Shown: positions 26,086-33,390 of the stretch, piece by piece | Layout of the letters: each line of letters begins with the position of its first letter | Numbering within the stretch: the first letter of the stretch is position 1 | IMG/VR virus record: IMGVR_UViG_3300044699_000148 | Span: 1 to 42,879 of that record | Source: a virus | DNA: 42,879 nucleotides | Direction: 5' to 3' (one strand) | Position numbers and translations under genes: made by a program | Notes under the pieces: model-generated | Told to the model about the DNA's origin: nothing | Seen by the model: only the letters and a program-made list of their open reading frames with translations | The model's database searches: none

Positions 26086-26585
26086 GCATCGCGACTGACT
26101 TCATTCGTGCGAGGGTTGCCCAACAAGCACTTGATCTGGCTCGAAATGCTTGTGAATCGAGGACGTTGAGAGCAGCACTGAGGGTCGTGCTGACCCCAAC
26201 AGGTTTTAGGTTGGTTTGTCCGCCCTACTGGGCTCGTTTCTTCCATGATGGTCGCGGGCCAATGCAGGCCCGGTCTGGACACAAGCTGGTCTACTACAAG
26301 AACCCCGCGAACGATCCTCGCATCCAGGGCGGCCACCCGGTGACCCTGTCGCAGCGCAAGAAGCTGTCGCGGTTCGAGTTCTACCGCGACTGGAGCGCCG
26401 GCCTGCTGGTGGTCGTGGACGACGTCGGCCCGGCCGAAGGGAAGCCCTTCATGGGCGAGGAGCTGACGGCGAAACTTGAGCCCTTGCTCCGCAGCGGGAC
26501 GAAGGCGATCTTGCAGAAGTTGACGCGCGAGGAGCTGGGCGCGAACTTCCGCGTGAAGGTCACGACGACCTTCCCCCGCCCCTAG
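26082..26585 (+). CDS. Uncharacterised protein in the portal operon
   Basis: Intact 167-residue frame from GTG at 26082, overlapping the HNH stop (GTGA). It has a helical N-terminus (ATDFIRARVAQQALDLARNA), a conserved-looking CPPYWARFFHDGRGPMQARS segment, YYKNPANDPRIQGGHPVTL, and a C-terminal helix pair ending VKVTTTFPRP. The WARFF..GRGP motif suggests a tail-completion or neck protein, because several such proteins carry an F..GT/GRG..M..R element. That link is weak. It overlaps the stop of the convergent peptidase gene by 4 nt. Confidence 0.6.
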   Translation: MSIATDFIRARVAQQALDLARNACESRTLRAALRVVLTPTGFRLVCPPYWARFFHDGRGPMQARSGHKLVYYKNPANDPRIQGGHPVTLSQRKKLSRFEFYRDWSAGLLVVVDDVGPAEGKPFMGEELTAKLEPLLRSGTKAILQKLTREELGANFRVKVTTTFPRP

Positions 26586-26896
26586 TCGATCCGCACGGCG
26601 ACGCGGTAGACCTCCGCGTAGGCCACACCCCAGAGCGGCCCGTGGTCGTCCAGGTCAGGATGCTCCGTGGTCCAGCCGAAGGCGTGCGCATACTCGTGGA
26701 CCAGGGCGTGCCACTCCAGGGTCGGCCCTAGTTTGTAGCCCAGGACGATCTCGAAGGAGCAGCCGGACTTCTTGCGCTCGACGAGCGAGCACTGGCCGAT
26801 GTCGTCCTTCAGGTGGCGCATCCGCACACGCACCGGGTGGGGAGTCGGAAGTTGTGCCCTGAGCGCAGCCAACATTCTTGCGGTTCGACTGCGCAT
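26582..26896 (-). CDS. Small zinc metallopeptidase-like protein (SprT-like)
   Basis: Intact 104-residue frame from ATG at 26896, with TGAGGAACCT just upstream as a ribosome-binding region. HALVHEYAHAF at residues 63-73 is an HExxH zinc motif. The following LDDHGPLWGVAYAEVY resembles the third-ligand region of SprT-type proteins (HG..W/F). Function in a phage is unknown. It may process a structural protein or act on the host. It is at the end of the minus-strand terminase-to-phosphoesterase operon. Confidence 0.65.
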   Translation of the reverse strand: MRSRTARMLAALRAQLPTPHPVRVRMRHLKDDIGQCSLVERKKSGCSFEIVLGYKLGPTLEWHALVHEYAHAFGWTTEHPDLDDHGPLWGVAYAEVYRVAVRID

Positions 26897-26903
26897 AGGT
26901 TCC

Positions 26904-28214
26904 TCACACTTCCAGCATCTCTTCGCGGGCGATCTGTTCCTCGGCCGTCACTTCCCAGACGTGGTCACGGAAGGTAGCGACATTCTCGCCGATGTTCACC
27001 GGCTCGACCTGGACGTGACGCATGTGCGGGAACAGGTGGACGACGATGAACTGCATCCCCCAACCACTTGCCTCGATCGGCCCCGGAATGTAGCCCGCGC
27101 CGACGGCCCGCGGCCACGCCATGCAGCCCGTCTGATACCAGCGCAGGACGCCGGTCGCGAGCGAGCCGCCCGAGATGACGCGCTCGTCATGGAGGTGACC
27201 ATTGGTGCCGAAGGTCATGAACTTCCGCATGTGGGCGATCGGCGCATCCTTGCCGCACAAGAAGCCGTGGACGGTGGTCCAGAACGGGCGGCCCTGGGCG
27301 TCGTTCAGCGTCTCCCAGTTCTGCGCGATGTCGTTGGCCCTCATCGCACTGGAGGGGTTCAGGAAGCTGGCGCGGGCCACGAGGCCCACCTTCAGCTCGT
27401 CCAGGGCGAACTGTTCGTGGAAGCGGTTGCTGCGGATCGAGGCGTAGATCGGGGCGGCCTCGGCCATCGCGGTGATCCACCGGATGTCGTGGTTCCCGAG
27501 GATCCACTTCATGTCGGCCTGCTCGCCCGCGGCCTCGCGCGTGTCGCGCATGAACTGCGTCCAGATATCCGCCTCGTCCTGCACCGAGAGGCAGAAGTGG
27601 CCGGGAAGCTGGCGGTGCCGCGAGAGGGCCGGAAAGTCTGGGCCGTCTCCGTTGAAGCGAACACCTTGCGGCTTCACGATGCTGTTGACACCCATCCATA
27701 CCCGGCGGGCGAACGGGTCGATGAACTTCGAGTGGAAGTCCGAACCGATCGTGAGTGAGATGCTTTGCAGCGACATGTCGAGCGTGTCGTAGGCCCCGTC
27801 CCAGGGCTTCACGAACTTGTCGGCATACGCCATCACCATCTGGGCGCGGTGCGTCTTGCTGATGTTCCGCTCGACGGTCTTCACCGCGAGCGTCGGCTCG
27901 ATCTTCGCGTCCCGCTTGAACTGCTCCCATGTCCCGATCAGGACCGTGACCAGGGCCTCGGAGTAGTGGCCCAGTTCGCGGTAGCGGCGGCGCGAGGCAC
28001 TCGGGCCGAGGATGTTCCGCGGAATCGCAAAGACACGGCGAAGGTCTTCGCAGAGCAGTTCGCGGACCTCGTCTGCGAGGCTCTTGTCGGCACGCACCTT
28101 CTCGATCAGCTCTTTGTTGGCGGCACGACTATCGGCCGCTGCGATCATCATGGCGGCGATCGTCTCTTCGCGGACTTGGGAGGCAGACTTCTTCGGCTCT
28201 GAGGGTTCGATCAT
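26904..28214 (-). CDS. Calcineurin-like metallophosphoesterase
   Basis: ATG at 28214 (MIEPSEPKKSASQVREETIA) is chosen over the in-frame GTG at 28259. That upstream start would lie inside the preceding gene, and a TATGCT box sits 6 nt before this ATG. Residues 1-150 are helical, and the domain from about 155 has all metal-binding motifs: SDFH (158-161), NGDG (188-191), WILGNHD (237-243), and GHLHDE (339-344). The product is 436 residues. The fold hydrolyses phosphodiesters or phosphomonoesters. The substrate cannot be read from sequence. The long helical N-terminal region suggests a binding domain, and HTH-like DNA binding is possible. Confidence 0.75.
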   Translation of the reverse strand: MIEPSEPKKSASQVREETIAAMMIAAADSRAANKELIEKVRADKSLADEVRELLCEDLRRVFAIPRNILGPSASRRRYRELGHYSEALVTVLIGTWEQFKRDAKIEPTLAVKTVERNISKTHRAQMVMAYADKFVKPWDGAYDTLDMSLQSISLTIGSDFHSKFIDPFARRVWMGVNSIVKPQGVRFNGDGPDFPALSRHRQLPGHFCLSVQDEADIWTQFMRDTREAAGEQADMKWILGNHDIRWITAMAEAAPIYASIRSNRFHEQFALDELKVGLVARASFLNPSSAMRANDIAQNWETLNDAQGRPFWTTVHGFLCGKDAPIAHMRKFMTFGTNGHLHDERVISGGSLATGVLRWYQTGCMAWPRAVGAGYIPGPIEASGWGMQFIVVHLFPHMRHVQVEPVNIGENVATFRDHVWEVTAEEQIAREEMLEV

Positions 28215-28228
28215 GGGAACAGCATATC

Positions 28229-28786
28229 CTACTTTGCGAGCGGAAGTCCGACGATCCACTGGTCGCCCGGCTCCTCGACGAAGGTTTTCAGCACCGGCAA
28301 GTGGGCCGTGTCGACCCGGTTGAAGTCCGGCATGACAAGGACCGTGGGCCTCCCACCGACGATCTTCGACGCCCCGAGGAGGTATCCCGGAGTGAGAACA
28401 AACAGCACCGGCTCGTCGGACTGCGGCACCAGGATCATGGTCTCGTCCTCGGTGAAGAGGAGGTGCTCCCGGAGCATCCTGGTGCTCTCACCGCAGACGG
28501 TGCGCAGGAACTGGATCCAGGCCGTCCCAGATTTCGCCGGTCCGGCCATCACGAGCTGCAATCGGTCCGGGTGGCAGCACGCAGTCCAGAGGCACGCGGC
28601 TGCCATGGCCCGCCAGTTGTCCGGGGCTCCGGTCAGGGAGCAACGGGCGTAGCCGCGCTGCACGGCCTTCAGGAAGACGTGGGCCGGCTCACTGATGCGC
28701 CAGGGCGTTCCGCCGATGAGCTGGCAGAAGCCGATGATGTCCTGGCGGTATTCCGTCCAGTCCATTGGACGACCGAAGATCGCCAC
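28229..28786 (-). CDS. Terminase-ATPase-like protein with degenerate P-loop, unknown role
   Basis: Intact 185-residue frame, GTG start at 28786 with GAGG 6 nt before it. After a helical start, LQLVMAGPAKSGTAWIQFLR (about residues 76-95) looks like a Walker A strand and helix, but Lys is not followed by the usual Ser/Thr pair in register. Later TVLVMPDFNRVDTAHLPVLK could be a Walker B-like strand lacking DE, and DQWIVGLPL resembles the strand after it in terminases. The product may be a degenerate ATPase domain working with packaging. It could also be an unrelated P-loop-like protein. Neighbours are the phosphoesterase and a membrane protein. Confidence 0.45.
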   Translation of the reverse strand: MAIFGRPMDWTEYRQDIIGFCQLIGGTPWRISEPAHVFLKAVQRGYARCSLTGAPDNWRAMAAACLWTACCHPDRLQLVMAGPAKSGTAWIQFLRTVCGESTRMLREHLLFTEDETMILVPQSDEPVLFVLTPGYLLGASKIVGGRPTVLVMPDFNRVDTAHLPVLKTFVEEPGDQWIVGLPLAK

Positions 28787-28789
28787 GGG

Positions 28790-29029
28790 TCACCTCGTCG
28801 TGATGCGGTCCCAGAGCCACGCTGCACCGAGGCCGATCCAGGCCGTAGTCGCGGCCCAGAAAAACTTCGAGCGCTGCTTCTGTCGGTCCTGGAGTAGGGC
28901 CACGTCCTGATGCACCTTCGCATCCTCGACCACATGGACCTTGAGGTCCGCCTTGATCTCCTTGACGTCTTCCGCTACGCCAGCCAGGAGGGTCCGCAAT
29001 TCGGCGAGTTGCACTTGAAGTTGACTCAT
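28790..29029 (-). CDS. Coiled-coil membrane protein, XhlA/holin-like
   Basis: 79 residues: a heptad-rich N-terminal helix (VQLAELRTLLAGVAEDVKEI, then LKVHVVEDAKVHQDVALLQD) and a single C-terminal membrane segment, FFWAATTAWIGLGAAWLW, with a positive tail RITTR. This is the layout of XhlA-type cell-surface and lysis-associated proteins, which help holins. Two lipoprotein genes lie immediately upstream, so a lysis role is plausible. No endolysin gene was recognised nearby. Confidence 0.55.
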   Translation of the reverse strand: MSQLQVQLAELRTLLAGVAEDVKEIKADLKVHVVEDAKVHQDVALLQDRQKQRSKFFWAATTAWIGLGAAWLWDRITTR

Positions 29030-29032
29030 CGG

Positions 29033-29209
29033 TCAGATCCCCAGCAAGATCATCAGGTAGGAGAGGAGATTCTCAACGTCCGCACCCAGCCCGACGAGCA
29101 TGTCGGGAATGGTGGCCGGAGCGATAGCCGCTGCCGTGTTCGGAAGCACGCTCGCGCAGCCCCCGCAGAGGAGGAGCGCCAGGACCGCGAGGCTCTTACG
29201 ATTTCGCAT
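29033..29209 (-). CDS. Small lipoprotein, spanin candidate
   Basis: 58 residues from ATG at 29209. The N-terminus MRNRKSLAVLALLLCGGCAS is a lipoprotein-type signal with a Cys at 15 or 18. A Pro/Ala linker follows, then a hydrophobic C-terminal helix (LLSYLMILLGI). Its start lies 14 nt inside the end of the upstream lipoprotein gene. An overlapping pair of envelope proteins beside an XhlA-like protein resembles spanin pairs. Here both look lipidated, which is not the classic Rz/Rz1 arrangement. Confidence 0.5.
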   Translation of the reverse strand: MRNRKSLAVLALLLCGGCASVLPNTAAAIAPATIPDMLVGLGADVENLLSYLMILLGI

Positions 29210-29557
29210 CGAGCTGCGCCTGCACCTTCGCGAGTTGCAGCTCCAGGTCTTTGCGGTTCTCGGCCGACTCGGCGTGCTTCTCGTCGAGGGCCTTCGCCTT
29301 GCGGCGTCCGGCCTCAGCCGCGAGCCAGCGATGATGAGACTCAGGTAGTTCATCTTCTCGACGGCCGAGAGCTTGCCGTCCCCGTCCAGGTCGGCCTTCG
29401 CGCGTGCCTCGGCCTGGATCCTCTTCAGGGTCTCCAGCTCCGCGTCCACGTCCTGGAGGGCCTGGGAGACGGCGTCGAGCTTCTTGTTCTGTTCGAGTCC
29501 TTGCAGGTAGCCGCAGGACGGGAGGACCAACAGTAGAGACAGTAGGAATGCTCGCAT
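29196..29557 (-). CDS. Lipoprotein with canonical EF-hand and coiled coil, frameshifted
   Basis: ATG at 29557 gives MRAFLLSLLLVLPSCGYLQG, a lipoprotein signal with Cys15. Residues 26-52 are a coiled coil. Residues 56-67 (DLDGDGKLSAVE) form a complete EF-hand calcium loop with D, D, D, S and E at the ligand positions. After an indel near 29330 the helix continues EAGRRKAKALDEKHAESAEN, LELQLAKVQAQLDAKS and stops at TAA 29198-29196. The corrected length is about 120 residues. A periplasmic coiled coil anchored by lipid fits a spanin, and calcium binding would be unusual. A TAAACT box lies 6 nt before the ATG. Confidence 0.55.
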
Positions 29558-29561
29558 GTGG

Positions 29562-29777
29562 TTAGTTTACAACGGAGTTGCCCCAAGAAACACCCCCGCC
29601 GCCCGACTTTCGCTTCGGGGTGAACACCTGGACGATGTCGTCGCCCTGGGACGGGCGGGTGGACCGCACCTGGATCAGGGGCTTCTTGGGTTCCTGGGGA
29701 GCGCGCGGCGTGTCCAGTTTTTCTGACGTGGAACTGGACATCCTGGAGTGGAACACCTGCCCCTCCCCCTGGGTCAT
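29562..29777 (-). CDS. Small polar protein downstream of large terminase
   Basis: 71 residues from ATG at 29777, which overlaps the large-terminase TGA (ATGA). The sequence is polar and Pro/Ser-rich (MTQGEGQVFHSRMSSSTSEK, RAPQEPKKPLIQVRS, GDDIVQVFTPKRKSGGGG), probably disordered. I do not recognise it. Coupled translation to terminase is the main reason to call it real. Confidence 0.5.
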   Translation of the reverse strand: MTQGEGQVFHSRMSSSTSEKLDTPRAPQEPKKPLIQVRSTRPSQGDDIVQVFTPKRKSGGGGVSWGNSVVN

Positions 29778-31078
29778 GATCGCCGGGAAGCCCGGCAGGC
29801 GAGCGCCAGGGAGCAGACAAAATCATCATGCTGACCACTAGGGGCGCTCGCCTTTTTCCCGTCCTCGGACCACCCATACTGTAAGAGTTGGTCCCGAAGA
29901 GAAGGACAGAGCAGCCCAGTTGGTAGCCGGATCTTTTTCTGTTCCAACAAGCCCCGGAGGTTGACGATCATCTTCATCTTGGAGGTGGGGGTGAACACCA
30001 CGCTGCGAACATAGATGCCCATGTTCCGCGCCTGTTGGATGATGGGCTCGCCGATTCCCGTTCCGTCTGTGATGACGTCCTGAATTCCGTATCGCTGCTG
30101 ATCTCGAAGGATTAGATCGAGCTGGGCATCGACCGGCATCTTGTGCATCCTCCGCACGAACACGACCTTCGCGGCCGGCGAGGAGTTCGCGAAGCCTAGC
30201 GGTGCCCGCACGATGATGTGAACCGAGGAGTCTCGCTTGAGCCCGAGATCAAGCCCGGAGTAATATTCGCCAGCCGGGTTGGGCTCCTCCCACTCCTCGA
30301 TCACGCAGCACTGATCGATGATCTCCGGTTCAAACACGCAGCCCTCGGCCGACACTGGTTGCCCACCAAGTTCCTGGAGAAAGTCCTTCGTAGCCATCGT
30401 CTGGAACTCCTTCTGGATCTTCGGATCCTGAAAACCCCCGGGAAACATCACCGAGTTGGTCCACGTAGGGAGGTTGATCGCGATGGCTCGCCCTCCGGGA
30501 TTCTTCTTGGCTGTCCGGTGGAGCTGGACGAACCAGCCGGACTGCCCGCGGGGCGTGGAGATCGCCAGGAGCTTGCCCTGACGGTCGATCAGTCGCGTGC
30601 GTAGCTGAGACTCCCACACAGAATCGTGGATCTCGGGGTCGCTGGCCTCGTCTATGACCATTAGATCAACCGCATAGGCGGCGAGGCGGGCCTTGCCCTT
30701 CGCGCCCTGGGTCGTGCGACGCATGATGCGGGTGCGTCCCCCTCCGAAGTTCTTCATCTCGATCACGCCATCATTTCGATCGAGACGAAAGTTCTTGCCA
30801 TGCACCTTGGCCACGAGCGTCGTCACCATGTCGAAGATAGCATCGGCCACCTTCGTGCTCGGCGCAACGCACCAGATCATGGTGTCTGGCCGTGGCTGCA
30901 TTGCGGCCCAGATCACTTCATGGGCTGCCGCTAGGGTCTTCCCGAATCTTGAACCTGTCATTGCGATGACTTGGTCGATTCCGGGCGTATCCATCGCCGC
31001 GTGAATCTGGGCCTGTCCCTCGTGAGCAAAATAGCCCAGGGATTCAAAGAACTTCCTCTTGTCCAGAACCTTGCTCAC
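29774..31078 (-). CDS. terL: Terminase large subunit
   Basis: GTG at 31078 is preferred to the TTG two codons earlier: GGAG is spaced 6 nt before it and it overlaps the upstream stop (GTGA). The 434-residue product has Walker A GSRFGKT at about 42-48, MIWCVAPSTKVADAIFDMV, adenine-binding region and Walker B LMVIDEAS, motif III STPRGQSGW, and an RNase H-like nuclease domain starting YYSGLDLGLKRD. That domain continues IQDVITDGTGIGEPI and GQHDDFVCSLALAC, with Asp residues as metal ligands. It packages DNA into the head through the portal. Confidence 0.92.
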   Translation of the reverse strand: MSKVLDKRKFFESLGYFAHEGQAQIHAAMDTPGIDQVIAMTGSRFGKTLAAAHEVIWAAMQPRPDTMIWCVAPSTKVADAIFDMVTTLVAKVHGKNFRLDRNDGVIEMKNFGGGRTRIMRRTTQGAKGKARLAAYAVDLMVIDEASDPEIHDSVWESQLRTRLIDRQGKLLAISTPRGQSGWFVQLHRTAKKNPGGRAIAINLPTWTNSVMFPGGFQDPKIQKEFQTMATKDFLQELGGQPVSAEGCVFEPEIIDQCCVIEEWEEPNPAGEYYSGLDLGLKRDSSVHIIVRAPLGFANSSPAAKVVFVRRMHKMPVDAQLDLILRDQQRYGIQDVITDGTGIGEPIIQQARNMGIYVRSVVFTPTSKMKMIVNLRGLLEQKKIRLPTGLLCPSLRDQLLQYGWSEDGKKASAPSGQHDDFVCSLALACRASRRS

Positions 31079-31581
31079 AGCCAACTCCGTCGCTCTGCGA
31101 CTTCTTGCTCGGTAGGTTGTCGATTGCTCTTGCTAGCATTCGTCGATCGGTCGACGATCCGTAGGTTGGCGTATACGTCAAGCCCGCGAGGGTCATCTGT
31201 CTTCCTCGGCTTCAGCGGGAAGATGTGGTCGATGGCTACATCATCGCCTTGAAGACGAAGCCAGTCGGCGATCTCGTGAAGGGCCAGCACACGTAGGTCG
31301 TTTCTAGCCCAAGGCGGGCAGGCGTGGAGTTTGATAGTTCGACGGCGCTGGGTCTGTTCGGCCGCGTGCGCTGGGTTACGGCGGGCTAGGATCTCCTCTT
31401 TATTGGCGAGGTAGTGGGCGGCCTGCTGAGCCCTGATTGTCTCTCGTTTAGCAAGGTAGTCGGCGGCCTGCTGAGCCCTGATCGTCTCTCGATTGGCGAG
31501 ATAGTGGGCAGCCTTCTGGGTGCGAATCGCATCCTTGTTGACCTGCCGGTAGACAGCGTCCTCTTCCTTGGTCCTTACCAT
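31075..31581 (-). CDS. HNH endonuclease with tandem KRETIRAQQAAxYLA repeats
   Basis: Intact 168-residue frame. Residues about 15-70 hold four imperfect 16-residue repeats (K.AIRTQKAAHYLANRE, TIRAQQAADYLAKRE, TIRAQQAAHYLANKE, then EILARRNPAHA), forming a long basic helix probably used for DNA binding. The C-terminus carries DVAIDHIFPLKPRK and GLDVYANLRIVDRSTNASK, the HNH pattern with a spacer different from the other HNH gene. It immediately precedes terL. HNH proteins beside terminase are required for cos packaging in some phages, but free-standing homing nucleases of this repeat type are also common. Confidence 0.75.
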   Translation of the reverse strand: MVRTKEEDAVYRQVNKDAIRTQKAAHYLANRETIRAQQAADYLAKRETIRAQQAAHYLANKEEILARRNPAHAAEQTQRRRTIKLHACPPWARNDLRVLALHEIADWLRLQGDDVAIDHIFPLKPRKTDDPRGLDVYANLRIVDRSTNASKSNRQPTEQEVAERRSWL

Positions 31582-31583
31582 CT

Positions 31584-31880
31584 TTACCGCTCTACCACGG
31601 TGATCGCCGGCGGTTCTCCGCTGTAGGGCAGACCTAGGGGCGCGTCATCGTCATCGAAGACAGCGTATTCGAGGACTTCCTCGTCGCTGAAAATCTCGGT
31701 GTCGGTGGCCATCATCAACTCGTAGGACAGGATCTCCAACCGCTCGCGGACCTTCTGGAGATTCGACGTCGAGCGAAGGCCCTTGCAGATGCGGTCGATC
31801 TCGTAGACGGCGTTGACGGTGAGTTGGTGGCGGGCACGATCTGCTTTGGAGATGATGTTCATGATGTGGAAGAGAACCAC
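31584..31880 (-). CDS. Uncharacterised protein between small terminase and HNH genes
   Basis: 98 residues from a GTG at 31880 with GAGGGACC 7 nt before it. An internal ATG at 31862 is the alternative. Helical sequence (LTVNAVYEIDRICKGLRSTS, VRERLEILSYELMMATD) ends in an acidic tail (EIFSDEEVLEYAVFDDDDAP). The family is not recognised. The strongly acidic end could interact with the nuclease or terminase. Confidence 0.55.
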   Translation of the reverse strand: MVLFHIMNIISKADRARHQLTVNAVYEIDRICKGLRSTSNLQKVRERLEILSYELMMATDTEIFSDEEVLEYAVFDDDDAPLGLPYSGEPPAITVVER

Positions 31881-31889
31881 AAGGGTCCC

Positions 31890-32483
31890 TCATGTGTCGG
31901 AAGAATCCAAATTGGTCTCATCCTGGGATTCGTCGTCGCTCAACATCCCCGGCATGCTAGGAAGGTCCGGCGGGGCCGCGATCTTTGTCCGATCCAGGAT
32001 GAAGGGTTTCGCCTCATCTCCCCCTTCCGTGGAGACCTCACCCAGCAGCTTCTGCATCCGACCGATGATGTCCCCCTCCTGACCCTGGCCCATGCCGAGA
32101 GCATCGCGGCGGGCCTTCCGGCACGACTCGTTGATCTTGAAGAGGGTCGCGGGGCTGCACCTGTCCTGCTCGATGGCCTCGGCCAGCTTCCGGTCGGTCA
32201 GCTCGATGAAGGCCGACAGGGCGGTCACGTCGCGGGTGTTGAGGCCGGCCACGTCGCCGACGAGTTCCTTCTGGGTCTGCTTCGCGGCATCCTTGGCGAT
32301 GGCGGCGATGCGCTGCATCCAGCCCCCGGCGACCATGGCGCGACACGCGGCCTGGATCGACACGCCGGCCTTCTGGGCCAGCCACGATGGATTCCTACCT
32401 TCGCCCTGGGCGACGTAGCTGTGAAAATGCTCCTCCACGCGGGCAAACTCTGGGTTCTCGAAGTAACTATCTGGCGGGACCAT
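31890..32483 (-). CDS. Terminase small subunit candidate
   Basis: 197 residues from ATG at 32483. An N-terminal helix-turn-helix is visible (NPSWLAQKAGVSIQAACRAM, about residues 34-55). It is followed by helices used for oligomerisation (LNTRDVTALSAFIELTDRKL, LFKINESCRKARRDALGM) and an acidic, flexible C-terminus (SDDESQDETNLDSSDT). Architecture and position two genes upstream of terL match small terminase subunits that recognise packaging sites. Other helix-turn-helix phage proteins are possible. The start is 9 nt from the palindromic -10 box. Confidence 0.55.
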   Translation of the reverse strand: MVPPDSYFENPEFARVEEHFHSYVAQGEGRNPSWLAQKAGVSIQAACRAMVAGGWMQRIAAIAKDAAKQTQKELVGDVAGLNTRDVTALSAFIELTDRKLAEAIEQDRCSPATLFKINESCRKARRDALGMGQGQEGDIIGRMQKLLGEVSTEGGDEAKPFILDRTKIAAPPDLPSMPGMLSDDESQDETNLDSSDT

Positions 32484-32492
32484 GGTGTGGGA

Positions 32493-32500
32493 AGTATACT
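32493..32500. promoter_or_regulatory. Palindromic AGTATACT acting as a bidirectional -10 box
   Basis: The palindrome lies in the 25-nt gap between divergent start codons. On the plus strand TATACT is 8 nt before the ATG at 32509. On the minus strand TATACT is 9 nt before the ATG at 32483. Neither gene has a ribosome-binding site, so both messages would be leaderless or nearly so. Because the -10 boxes coincide, the two promoters should compete. Confidence 0.5.
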
Positions 32501-32508
32501 CCATTACC

Positions 32509-32874
32509 ATGAGAGTTCGCGTCAACCGGGATCATAACCGGCACAGATGGACCGTCCAGCACGAGGACGGCCGCCGCATCGGGCACTGCATCGGGCTCCT
32601 CCTGGAGGACGTCGTCTTCGAGACCCAGGGGCCGTCCGGATGGGCGATCGGCACCCTGGTTTCGTGGGGCGACATGGCCGTCGACCCGAAGTTCGCGGAG
32701 CGCCTCGAAGCCAGAATTGTCAACTACGTGCAGGCCAGTGGCTACAATTTCCACCCGGTGGGGTTCAAGGGTGGGGAGTTCTTCGTCTACGGCGCGAAGA
32801 TCACGTCGGCGACGTGGCTCCGGGTCCTGGGCCGGGAAGCGGAGTGTGCGGGCGCTCGGTCGTCGGCACCGTGA
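32509..32874 (+). CDS. Uncharacterised protein divergent from the packaging operon
   Basis: 121 residues from ATG at 32509 (MRVRVNRDHNRHRWTVQHED). An in-frame ATG at 32482 would bring MVWEVYSIT but overlaps the minus-strand start. The sequence is mixed alpha/beta (GHCIGLLLEDVVFETQGPSG, VNYVQASGYNFHPVGFKGGE, FVYGAKITSATWLRVLG). No family is recognised. It is the only plus-strand gene between 26.6 and 35.9 kb. Its last 74 nt overlap the convergent gene; an indel may have lengthened one of them. Confidence 0.55.
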   Translation: MRVRVNRDHNRHRWTVQHEDGRRIGHCIGLLLEDVVFETQGPSGWAIGTLVSWGDMAVDPKFAERLEARIVNYVQASGYNFHPVGFKGGEFFVYGAKITSATWLRVLGREAECAGARSSAP

Positions 32875-33136
32875 ACTGCCGCGACAGTTCGCGAAGGTAG
32901 TCGTAGGCGTTGAAGCGGATGAAATGCTTGTTCACTCGCACCAGTCCCTGGATGCGGTGATAGTAGTCGAACTTCAGAGCTGCCTTCTCTTCTGGTGAGA
33001 TCACCTTGGCGTAGTCCTCTCCGTTGACGAAGTAGGAATAGCAGGGCTCTGAGCCACCCATCGCCGGCCGCTCCTCCTCGACCTCCAGGCCGATCCGGCC
33101 GCACGGGAAGCGAACTTGGGTGATCTTCATGGTCAT
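32801..33136 (-). CDS. Uncharacterised phage protein
   Basis: About 111 residues from ATG at 33136, which overlaps the upstream stop (ATGA). It begins [20 protein letters not shown] and continues GGSEPCYSYFVNGEDYAKVI, KFDYYHRIQGLVRVNKHFIR and YDYLRELSRQF. The Pro-rich end (PHTPLPGPGPG) may be read-through after an indel, because it overlaps the convergent gene. No family recognised. Confidence 0.5.
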   Translation of the reverse strand: MTMKITQVRFPCGRIGLEVEEERPAMGGSEPCYSYFVNGEDYAKVISPEEKAALKFDYYHRIQGLVRVNKHFIRFNAYDYLRELSRQFTVPTTERPHTPLPGPGPGATSPT

Positions 33137-33390
33137 CGTTCCCTCACCGTGATGTAGTGCCAGTCGCCGCCCGTCATGATGTCCTCCATCTCGATGTAGT
33201 GCCAAAACCCCTCGTCGTCCCGGGCGTAGAAGTGGAGGAGGTAGGGGCCGTCCCAGACGGGCTCGAAGCACATCGAGAAGATCACTGCGCCGTAGGTGTT
33301 GCTGACACCCGTGATCTCGTAGAACTGTGCCTTGAGGTTCCCGGCGACGAGCAGGGCAAAGACAGCGAGAGAGCGAAGTAGTGACATCAT
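33133..33390 (-). CDS. Small secreted or membrane-anchored protein
   Basis: 85 residues. Tandem ATGs at 33390 and 33387 begin [20 protein letters not shown], a signal peptide or signal anchor. The mature part ([57 protein letters not shown]) is rich in aromatic residues and likely beta. The first ATG overlaps the upstream stop. Export to the periplasm or envelope is inferred; function unknown. Confidence 0.55.
   Translation of the reverse strand: MMSLLRSLAVFALLVAGNLKAQFYEITGVSNTYGAVIFSMCFEPVWDGPYLLHFYARDDEGFWHYIEMEDIMTGGDWHYITVRER

Noticed and set aside
26772-27758. 328-codon plus-strand ORF opposite the phosphoesterase
   Set aside because: Antisense to a gene with all four metallophosphoesterase motifs; it shows no motifs itself.
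29425-29877. 150-codon minus-strand ORF overlapping the end of terL
   Set aside because: It overlaps terL and both small downstream genes out of frame. Gly/Pro/Arg-rich with no start context.
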